64,000 nt of DNA from NCBI GenBank assembly GCA_025403435.1, contig CM046330.1, positions 17,072,239-17,136,238 on the forward strand, read 5' to 3'. Source of the stretch: Artocarpus heterophyllus (Eukaryota; Streptophyta; Magnoliopsida; Rosales; Moraceae). The notes under the pieces are model-generated. The model saw only the letters and a program-made list of their open reading frames with translations, was not told where the DNA came from and searched no databases. Both the position numbers and the translations under genes were made by a program. Below, in pieces: positions 12,925-22,252 of the stretch; positions within the stretch are counted from its first letter, which is position 1, and each line of letters opens with the position of its first letter.

Positions 12925-13462
12925 TGTAGAAGTTTTCATTTTCTATATAAAAGGAAATGCAACCAATAAATTTTTTTACCATTGGGATTATGATCGCTTA
13001 GATTGATGTTAGATAGGAGGTATAATTTTTTTTGGGTTATCTTCTTGCTATATATCTCAATTTTTGTGTAAAAGAAACATGGTTTTTAGGCCTTGTTGGT
13101 AGGAAGAAAAGTGTGAAGAAGATGTTGAACTGATGATGTTGTTGGTGTTCGACTACAATAAAGTAATATATTATCTAACATCTCTAACAAGGCTGTATGA
13201 TGGTGTTTGTATTATCTCGTAAGATGAACATCTCCTTCTGATATACATGGAATGGGCCGATCTATATTTTAATTGATCTTTGGTGTTAATTCTGTTGTAA
13301 ATATTATGTAAATTTATTTTCAAATTTTATTAAATTTGTTTTGTATATTGAACAGCCTCTAAGACTAGATCCCGTGTTAAGGAGTGAGGAGCATTACGAT
13401 TGCAAGGTATCGAAGAAATCAAAATACGAGCAATATGCGAAGATCATTAAGACAATCTGGAC
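12828..13462 (+). repeat. downstream copy of the internal MULE duplication
   Basis: Shorter copy of the duplicated segment, joined to the rest of the DUF1985 gene and retaining the intact acceptor at 13354-13355. A (TA)n run at about 12895-12920 replaces the T-rich run of the upstream copy. Confidence 0.75.
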
Positions 13463-15215
13463 CCAGATGATCTGCAATGGTTCAGAGGCACCCAATTTGG
13501 CCATGTGTTGGACGTGGCTCCAAATTTTCAACATTCTGGCCAGTTGCTGTGGTCATTGGTTCTTCGGATGGCAGCAGTTGACTCTGAGAATGAATTTTGG
13601 ATGGTGGTTAATTGTGTTCCAATTAGGTACACATTAAAGGATTTTGCCTTGCTAACAGGGTTGTGTTGCGGTGATGAGTATCCTGTTATTGACGAAGCAA
13701 ATGAAGATGACGGGGATGAGGAGGATAAGGATGATGCTACTCCACCCTTTGTGCATAGGCATTGGCCGGGTAATACAGAATTTTCCATCTATGATGTTAT
13801 CGACAAGATGGAACAGAATTCTGAAGCTGTAGACCATTTAGAGAAGAGGAAGATGGCGGCATTGATTTTTGTCGTTGGTGTTTTGATGGCCAACGACAAA
13901 AATTTCATGAAAATCAAAGCACAGTTCCTAACTTTCATTGATAACATAGATGCTTTTTGTGCCTATCCTTGGGATCGAGAGTCTTTTAAGTATTCAATTA
14001 AGCAGCTAAAAAAGGATATAAAGAGTAAGTGCGGCTCGAGTAATGCAACATTCACTTTCAATGGATTTATATATCCATTTGAGGTAATTAAACATGAGTA
14101 ATTTATACATTAGTTTGTATTTGATATTGCATTTATCGTTTTATATTTGATATAATATTTGATTCCAAATTTATTTTTGTTATAGGTATTTGCCTATGAA
14201 TGCATCCCTGCGGTAGCCAACATATTGGCTAACCCCATCTCGACAGAAGATCCTGTGCCCCGAATGTGTTGTTGGAAGACAATAAAGTAGAGGGGTGCAA
14301 CCAATCCTTCGAGGGTGGAGATAAGCAATTTAATAGAGCAGTCACAGGTCAGTGTCTACCTATTACTCATGTAATTATTTGTAATAAGTAAAACGAACAT
14401 GGACTTAATAAGACACTGTTTTAAAAATTGTTTTGCAGGATATTCGTAGCATGTTGTTTGCTACAAATGAGGAGATGAGAACCCCATGGATGGTCAATTA
14501 TAGGCCTTTTGTGGGAAGAAATGTTGATCCAAGTGTAAGCCAGTTGAGCGAGATTCTTGATCGGGGAGAGCGTGTTGTTTTTGGCCATGAGCATCTGGAG
14601 CATGTTTCCCCCTTCGCTGATCAAGATGCACCCTCAACTTCCGAACATGAGGATGCTCCTCCGAGAGTAGTGCGACTTGAGAACGAGGTCCAAGCCATCA
14701 GGAAAGAGCAAGAAGCCATGAGAAGAGAAATGGCATTGGGGTTTGAGCAAATGAAACAACATATTTTTGACCAATTCAGACATTGGTCAGAAATGATGCT
14801 GTCAAGGGGACATCAAGAGCATCATTACAGTGAGGGTTATGATGAGTTTAATATGCCTCAGCCGCACAGTACACCCTTGCATGAGGAAGGATTGCCAAAC
14901 ATATCTCCCTCACCTCGTCCTTGTCCGCGCCCTATGGCTCAACCTCATACTACGCCTTTGCTTGAAAATTCATCACCTATTGTTTCCTCTCCTCGCACTA
15001 CGGCTGTGCCCGATATATGTCGCACACCATCCGTTCCTTCTTCGCCTCACACAGCACCCTCGCCTCCCTCACCGCGTCCTACACATAGCACTGATATAGT
15101 GGTATACGATGAAGAACCACAACCCCTACAGATAGAAAGACCGCAAAGACTGCGGAGGATCAGAACAAGATCACAATATATGCGAACTCCATATACTAAT
15201 CCTAGAAGAAAATGA

Positions 15216-16019
15216 TTAAGGTCTTTGTCATATGTTTGGCAGACAATGTACTTGTTTCGGTTTTCTTTGCAGGCTTTTTGGTGTTCTGGATTATGTTCAC
15301 AGGTTTTACCAATGTCTGGATTATGTTTACAGGTTTTATAGTTGTTTGGATTGTATTTGCAGGTTTTGGATATCTTTAATATAAGTTGTTATGCTGTCAA
15401 AATTTTGTGTCCTCTTATAGGTTGAGTATCGTTCTTTGTGTTGCTTTGTTTCTAAATTTTATGTAGTTTTTCAGTTTATATTTCGTTTATTGTTGTTGTT
15501 CATTATCGTTTTAAGTGTTACTTTGATATTGAGGATATATATAAACGTTATCGATTTTTATGAAAATCTAAACAAAAAAAATTCATTCATTCTGTATCGA
15601 TATCAAAAGTTGAAAATATATATATGAACAATATATCTTGAATATTTTCATCTTTACTTTTAACACTAATGTGACCTACCGACTCAATTGCCACCAATTT
15701 ACAATAAATTGGTTATTGTCCCGTCTGTTTTATCTTTTTATTTTTTCCCCAATAGTTGGTTAATGTCATTTTCAAAATAATGATACATGAATTCTAACAA
15801 TAATTACTTAACATCCGCCAACTGATAACTCTAGTTTAGAGAGTTATTTGGCCACTTTTAATTAACGAATATTACTATGTTCTTAAGAAAAATTACATGA
15901 AACATCCAACTTTTTCATAAAAGCATGCTTTTATTGATGTAGGTTGAAGAAAGAAAGAAAACAAAACAAAAGGGAGCAAGAGCACAAGAAATCCGAGACC
16001 GGACCTTGTTGGCAGAGCT
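15216..16019. other. 3' flank of the DUF1985 gene
   Basis: AT-rich DNA without a gene. A 30-bp phrase built on CAGGTTTT plus TGTCTGGATTATG recurs three or four times at 15270-15370, a short decayed tandem repeat just after the stop codon. Confidence 0.5.
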
Positions 16020-16180
16020 AAAGCGCCGTGGCGCCCAAAGGAAAGTATGAGCAAAGCGAGAAGGCAGGAAGTCAGCGCCGCGGCGCTGGGAAAGGAGCGC
16101 CGCGGCGCTACGGCGGAAAAGAAGAAAAAAACAGAAAAGAAGCACCGTAGCGCTGGAAAAGAAGGGCCGCAGCGCCAGAG
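16020..16180. repeat. GC-rich palindrome cluster
   Basis: At least four variants of the palindrome AGCGCCGCGGCGCT occur here, separated by purine-rich spacers of 15-40 bp. The motif and spacer style match the array in the copia LTRs at 25530-25780 and 29045-29260, including 'GGGAGCAAG' and 'GGCAGA' next to the palindromes. It may be an LTR fragment of a related copia element inside the MULE, or an independent minisatellite. Confidence 0.6.
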
Positions 16181-16181
16181 T

Positions 16182-17335
16182 GATACAGGGGGGGTAGTGA
16201 TCTACGATGGGGTGAATTTTTTTAAAAAATACACCGAGGTCGACACGGGTCGACATGGGGTCGACATGGGTCGACTACCATGTCGACCCCACGTCGACCC
16301 GTGTCGACCTCGGATTTAAAGTGACCCCCACTTGACGTGTCCATCTGCCATGTTGTATTTGTACAATTTTTAATTTCATGTTTGAACTCCCATCCTCGTA
16401 ATGGGTTGAACATTAAACAACATAAGGAAGATAGTGTTCCTTTGCCTATATCCATTCTCATGTTGCACATGGAAACATGTAGAGAAATCCCACATGCACA
16501 ATTTCTCTTTAAATAGGATACAGGGGGGTGGTGATCTACGATGGGGTTCTTTTTTTACCAAAAATACACCGAGGTCGACACGGGTCGACATGGGGTCGAC
16601 CTGGTAGTCGACCCCATGTCGACCCTTGTCGACCTCGTATTTAAAGTGACCCCCACTTGACGTGTCCATCTGCCATGTTGTATTTGTACAATTTTTAATT
16701 TCATGTTTGAACTCCCATCCTCGTAATGGGTTGAACATTAAACAACATAAGGAAGATAGTGTTCCTTTGCCTATTTCCATTCTCATGTTGCACATGGAAA
16801 CATTTAAATAGGATATAAGGGGGTAGTGATCTACGATGGGGTTCTTTTTTTTACCAAAAATACACCGAGATTGACACGGGTCGACATGGGGTCGACCTGG
16901 TAGTCGACCCCATGTCGACCCATGTCGACCTCGTATTTAAAGTGACCTCCACTTGACGTGTCCATCTGCCATGTTGTATTTGTACATTTTTTAATTTCAT
17001 GTTTGAACTCTTATCTTCGTAATGGGTTGAACATTAAACAACATTTTTTAATGGGTTGAACTCTCATCTTGGTAGTCGACTACCATGTCGACCCCATGTT
17101 GACCCATGTCGACCTCGGATTTATAGTGACCCCCACTTGATGTGTCCATCTCTCATGTTATATTTGCACATTTTTTAATTTCATGTGTGAAGTCTCATTC
17201 TCGTAATGGGTTGAACATTAAAGAAGCTCGATACCATGTCGACCCATGTTGACCCTGTTCTTTTGTACTTGTACATGTCACTCAATAGCCTTATAAGGAG
17301 GTCGATACCATGTAGACCCATATCGATCCCATTAA
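16182..17335. repeat. tandem array of GTCGAC-rich hairpins between convergent genes
   Basis: Three long units start GATACAG or GATATAAG at 16182, 16517 and 16812 (periods 335 and 295 bp); two shorter pieces follow at about 17066 and 17226. Each long unit has the same order: GTAGTGATCTACGATGGGGT, then a long hairpin, then the CTTGACGTGTCCATCTGCCA segment and a TAATGGGTTGAACATTAAAC segment. The hairpins (about 16234-16313, 16569-16637, 16866-16932) are built from GTCGAC six-mers separated by ACGG, ATGG or ATGGG, so the arms pair almost perfectly. The array lies exactly between the stop of the DUF1985 gene and the end of the transposase gene. Open frames across it are artefacts of the palindromes. 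Confidence 0.85.
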
Positions 17336-17503
17336 ATTTTTAAGTTTTGTAAATTCTGGTAGCATAACGACTTAATTTATTCACATTCTAAGGAAACCTG
17401 TATAGAACAATACGGAAAAGGACAATAATGATATTAAATGAAACAATTAACAATAATTTAATCGAAAACATAAAAAGTCATTATCTCTTAGCAACAAACG
17501 AAA

Positions 17504-19786
17504 TCAAGAAATTGGGGCATTCCTACAAGTCTTTTGATAATGCCCGTATTGTCCGCATCTAGCGCACCTGTTTCTTCTCTGGTTGCTGCTCTCACCTGTA
17601 CTTGGAATTCTTTTGTGTTTTGTCCTACCGCGTCCTCGCTTAACATTAGGGGGTAAAATGCGCACTTCCCTAACATCATCGGGAATCTCCCATTAGGACA
17701 AATCTGGTACAGGATAAAGTGTCTCTGCATATGCATTAACCAATGTATCCATCTTGTAATAATGTGAGCATAATTCATAAACAGATGTTTCTGCCTTCCC
17801 ACAAGCTGCAATTGCATGTTCACATGGCATTTGATCTACGTCAAACACGCGACAAGTACAAGTTTTCAATCTAATGTTCACTGTTGCAGAAACCTCTCCA
17901 CCTACAACGTAGTACTCATCAATATTTAGCTTATTCACTGATAAAAATCCAGCTTTATCATACCTGTCATGGAGTATTTTCTCATTCGTCGGTGTCAAAA
18001 TTGAGGTATTAACAACAGCTTTGGTTCGCCTTTCGTTAAACCACATAGACATCTTTCCCAACACAAAATCTAACAAGGCAACAACGGGGTAATCTCTCAC
18101 ATCTTCAAGCATTCCATTCAATGATTCAGCAAGGTTTGAGGTTATAATATCATATCTATTTCCTTTAAAATGAGCACGAGACCAGTTCTCAAAGCCAACC
18201 TGCTCTTGCAGGTATCTCCCAACGCGTGGATAATCAGAACAAAGATCCTTGAAAAACATATGGAACTCATCAATTCGATAAGCATTAGCAGCTTTAAAGA
18301 ATAATGGTAGAAGACCGCTACAATGGAAGGTAGCCTTGATGTTCTGCGCCACATGAAATGTGCAACAACCATGGCGTGCTAACTCATAAACTGTCTCAAT
18401 AGCCTTCTTAATACTTCGATGTCGATCAGATATGAAAACTAAATCTTCGCAATCTTTCACAACTTCCTTTAGCTTTGAAAAGAACCATGTCCAAGATGCA
18501 TCATCTTCTTTGTCCACAATCCCCCAAGCGATGGGATAACAACAATGTTCACTGTCTTGAGCTGTGGCTACAACTAGCACGCCATTGAATTTTCCCTTCA
18601 AAAACGTTCCATCAACAACTATTACTTTCCTCATGCAAACAAATCCTCGTATACAGGGTCCATGTGCCACAAAAAGATATTTAAACTTGTTTGAATCATC
18701 AACCTTAACGTGGGTAACAGTGCCGTGGTTTACAGACTGGAGCATATGACAGTACGATGGAAGGATGGCAAAACTTTCTTCCGTCGTACCCCTTACGAGG
18801 TTAATTGCATGCTGACGAGCCATCCAACCTTTGTAGTAACTAAAATCTGTTCCAAATTTGCTACGAACATAATTCCGTATTGACTTAGGCCGTGGACCTT
18901 GTGGTACATCTACAAATTGACTTTTGATGCACTCCCCAATAATAGAGTATGATGCTTGCCTGTGCTTTGATGAGCGTTTTTCTAGCGAACAAGAGTGAAT
19001 TCCGCAATACTTACGAATAATAAACATGTTTGACAATGACAAATTACATGCCCGAACACGCCACTTATAATTTCGATCCACACACTCCACTACAAGTAAA
19101 TTTTTTCTCGATTTTTTTGTTAAGAACTCGAACCTTCCTTGTAAAGCTATAACATGAAGTTTTGTCTTTCACTCTCTCTTGCTTCTAAAGTGGTCACCAA
19201 CTTGTAAATTAGACCCATCATTGAATGTAAAACTATTCAAAGCTAAGGATGATCCGACTTCTCTTTCATTTAAAATCATGAGTGGCTGTGGAGGAGGCAG
19301 TGGACCCATGTCAATAGGAACTAAGGCATTATCATCTAATGCAGCATCAACAAAAAATTCATCATCTGCCGGATTTCTCTGAATTTCTTCTTCATTACTA
19401 GGAGTTGAGGCAATCTCCTCTCGAAGTACAATATCCCTTTCAACAGAATTCATATCTTCTTCTTCTTCTACCTGAACATGCAGAGGTACTGCGCTACCAC
19501 CTAACTTAAGTAACCCCATAAAAACTAATAGGTCCTCATCATCAAAAATTCTAATCGGCTTCATCTTATCAGACTATTTTGGTAGCACGTAAGTTATCTT
19601 CAATGACTTATTTCCACGCTCAATTGCAACTTTTGTACAAATCTTGTTAATTAACACACTCAAATTAGGACTCTCATCTTCTAACATAATTCCTCTCATT
19701 TCACTTTGCGCATCACACCACACCTAACAAGTTTCCAGCTCATTCCAATGTCCTCCAATGTCGAAATAAATTGGTAACGGTGCCAT
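17504..19786 (-). pseudogene. MULE (MuDR-type) transposase with four nonsense codons
   Basis: DDE transposase of the Mutator superfamily, acting on MULE ends in the nucleus. One frame runs from the ATG at 19786 to a TGA at 17504-17506, exactly 761 codons, with no frameshift. It has the N-terminal MuDR region, the DDE core (Asp at codons 392 in VDGTF and 454 in SDRH, Glu at 554 in LAESLN), CCTFH at 474-478, a SWIM finger (Cys 643, 645, 655, His 657) and a C-terminal CCHC knuckle, CARCGQYGHYQKTC. Four in-frame stops break it: TAG at codons 21 and 71, TGA at 206, TAA at 698. All four can arise by C-to-T change from CAG, CGA or CAA. A splice acceptor TTTTGCAG lies 12 bases before the ATG, implying a spliced leader. 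The middle stretch (17693-19090) is open for 465 codons. Confidence 0.9.
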
Positions 19787-19798
19787 TTAGTTACTGAA

Positions 19799-20753
19799 CT
19801 GCAAAACCCAAAAAAATTATTAAACAATGACCTTTAGGCAAATCTTTAATGCTAGTTTAATCAAAAGATGCTATTAACAATTCCAACCCAAACAAAAAAA
19901 AGCACCATTGCAAGAATAACAACTAATGCTATTAGCAATTACATAGATATAGCTAAATTTGTGGTTGTTATTTGGTGTTGGATAGCCCTACTTAGGGGAA
20001 AAACTGCATGAATAGATTCTCGGTTCAAGCAAAAAAAAAAATTTTAATTCTCATACTGTCTGCCATGAATAGATTCTAGTTTTTTTCCCACTATCACTCC
20101 ATTCTAACCATGAATCATGGCCAATACTCTTTAGCCCTTTTCTCTTTTGTACCACTAAAGTTTCCTTCAATAAATGGTTATATGACTTGGATTTCGACAG
20201 TGTCTAAAAACAGTTAATGCATTTAAAATATAGCCCTTATCACATGTGGTGGGACCCTATGTTACATAATCAAGAACAAAGCAAAATTAAGTGTTCCTAA
20301 ATATAGTTTGGTTTCAACTAAAAATACATGGTTTGAATTGCGCTGTTAAAAAAACATGGTGAGAAATGATAGATATACATCCAAACATTACTTGCACACA
20401 TTTTGTATAGAATTCTAATATGCTTATATCCCAATAATATTAGCACTAGTATATATGAATGAATTGAGGACAAAAGAAAAGCCCTCTTACTCATGATTGA
20501 GCAAAAACAACTAATTCCTTTTCACTCAAACTGCCCATTAGTAAGTGGGGCAATAAGTTCTGCTATGACCTTTGTCCATAACACATTCATCAAATCAACC
20601 ACTCAAGCATAAGCATAAAAATTACAACTAAGACTAAGCCATAGACATGGCATAATTAAACAGAGATTACAAGCATGAACACACACATATTAAGTAATAT
20701 ATATATTGGCATAATTAAACAGAGATTACAAGCATGAACACACACATATTAAG

Positions 20754-20789
<36 letters not shown>

Positions 20790-21736
20790 GCAGCACTTTT
20801 TTGTTCCCATTATCAATACCCAATAACTTATGCAAAAATAAAAGAAAATAAAGCATAATAATAAATGTGCAACATTCTTCACATGGTGATTCTCATGCTT
20901 GAATTCTCCATACTTCCAATAAGCTAATTATCATTGCCATAGTCCATTATACTCTTTACAGTCGTAATAGCAGAACATTTCTTTCCAGGGAGGTTTAATT
21001 TTCCCTTTCTGCCTTCTATACTACTCCTTTAATGTCAAAAAAAAAACGGTGATAAAATCCAACACATACTTTTGATTCACCAGAGTTTTATTTGTGCATG
21101 AGACAAGAAAAAAATTCGAAATTCCCATTTCTTCACTGGTGTTGAGTGTAGCAATAAAAAGAAAAAAAAAATTGGGATTGAAGAAATATATTCTCCTATA
21201 TGAAATACTTGCTGCTTTTATCAATGGAGACCACCTGCAATCAATGGGACTGAGTGCCTTCACCAAATTTTCCTGGGGAACTAAAGAAGACGGAGAAGAA
21301 GATGGAGCTTGACCTACTCAACTGAAGAAGAGAAGAAGAAGTTCGTTCGACCTTGGGAAGGCTGGAGAAGAGGGACTAATTTGGGGGAATCACCTGTTGG
21401 TTGTTGCCTTTCTTTGCTTTCGGATCGCTGGGGGAAAAGTTGAAGGGAAAGAAAGGAACGGCGGATGGGATGGGATGAGGGGAAACGAAGGATGATTTTG
21501 ACGAAAGGGGACTAAGGCAAACACGCTTACAAAACAAACTAGATGATTTGGGTTTTTTTTCTTTTTTTTTTCTCAACTCTGTTGCCTGCCCGCTGTTGCC
21601 CCTTGTTGCTGAGGTGGCACCTCATTTTTTTGAGGTGTTTCCGTGACATGGCCTTTGGACCATTTACCAAAGTATGAAAATTTTGGGTCTATTACTCAAA
21701 AACTGCTTTTTCTTTAGGCCATTTGTCTTAACGTCT
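19799..21736 (-). other. leader/intron region of the transposase gene
   Basis: No coding region is seen. From the minus strand this reads as a purine- and pyrimidine-biased 5' leader (about 21250-21600) followed by a long AT-rich intron ending at the acceptor just before the transposase ATG. The first-exon donor cannot be fixed. Confidence 0.45.
20649..20790. repeat. exact 59-bp tandem duplication plus (TA)n
   Basis: A 59-bp unit starting GGCATAATTAAACAGAG occurs at 20649 and again at 20708 without visible change, followed by a (TA)n microsatellite to about 20789. Confidence 0.85.
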
Positions 21737-21739
21737 CCC

Positions 21740-22224
21740 CCCCCCCCCCACCCAGCTTAGACATTACAAGGGACTCACAAAAAGAAAATTACCTTCCTGC
21801 CCCCACAAACCTTCCCCTACCACAAAACCATTACTAAGCAACCACCCTTCTTTGAAGCAGCCAAATCCCATAAACACTGGCCCTAAAACAACAAAAATCC
21901 CTAAGGATCCCACATTTGAACTCAAAACCCAACAGAGTCCGCTCCACATAAGTTTTCACCCACCCATGAAACCATGCCTCATACTCCCTCATTCTTTATC
22001 GGCTTAACACACAAACCAAAACAAAAAAGCAAACAGCCAGAAAGGGGCCAAGTGGAAGCGTACTACAAGAAAAAAAACACCCAGAAATCTCTCAAGGCAT
22101 GTATGCCCCCAATGATAAAAAGAGGAAACTCTCTCTGGATGACAATGTGGAAGATGAAAAGCAAAAGAAGAACAAGGCAATTGTAATCTTTGCCACCACC
22201 CTAAAAAATGAGTCGTATCGGTAG
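21740..22224 (+). pseudogene. LINE ORF1, 3' part
   Basis: Continuation of LINE ORF1 after the MULE. The segment 21746-21780 (CCCACCCAGCTTAGACATTA and on) is homologous to 9608-9642 left of the MULE, because ORF1 contains an internal repeat. Downstream, one frame gives a basic Lys-rich tail including KRKLSLDDNVEDEK, typical of ORF1 C-termini, and stops at 22221-22223, about 30 bases before the ORF2 ATG. Several frame changes are needed to read it through. Confidence 0.6.
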
Positions 22225-22252
22225 GGCCTGCTCAGCAGCCCAGCCGATAGCA

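Larger units (their letters stand above)
10383..15215 (+). pseudogene. MULE second gene: DUF1985 protein with coiled-coil and Pro-rich tail, spliced
   Basis: Four exons fit together in phase: 10383-10412 (ATG, ten codons, donor GTAACC), 13356-14083 (acceptor TTGAACAG, donor GTAATT), 14186-14347 (acceptor TTGTTATAG), 14439-15215 (acceptor TTTTGCAG). The second exon holds the DUF1985 core, with QFGHVLD, FWMVVNCVPIRYTLKDFALL and TGLCCGDEYP, followed by an acidic stretch. The third begins VFAYECIPAV. The last has a Glu/Arg-rich likely coiled coil (about 14660-14780) and a Pro/Ser/Thr-rich basic tail. I see two lesions: a one-base deletion near 13449, and a TAG at 14288-14290. Correcting the deletion makes exon 2 exactly 243 codons, about 565 aa in all. 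DUF1985 is often joined to Ulp1-type protease in plant MULEs; no such protease is seen. Its function is unknown. Confidence 0.7.
9766..21736. mobile_element. MuDR-like MULE with two convergent genes
   Basis: A 12-kb insertion in LINE ORF1. It carries a DUF1985 gene reading inward from the left and a MULE transposase reading inward from the right, with their 3' ends facing, the layout of maize MuDR. Each gene seems to start near an element end with an untranslated or very short first exon and a long leader intron. The ends are hard to fix: the left is about 9766 and the right lies in a C-run (21737-21749). Segments near 9800-9860 and, reversed, 21640-21720 share phrases such as AATAnnCCC and CATGTC in the same order, which suggests very degenerate terminal inverted repeats. 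No clean 9-bp duplication is visible. Confidence 0.7.

Noticed and set aside
14439..15215. Ulp1-type protease domain expected next to DUF1985
   Set aside because: The final exon has a coiled coil and Pro-rich tail only; no His-Asp-Cys protease motifs are visible up to the stop codon.
16222..16795. Open frames on the minus strand across the hairpin array with Val-Asp-rich peptides
   Set aside because: They arise from GTCGAC palindromes read in phase, repeat with the DNA unit, and match no protein family.
16182..17335. Regularly spaced repeats as a CRISPR array
   Set aside because: Units are about 300 bp, are palindromic, lie in a plant transposon, and have no unique spacers of constant size.
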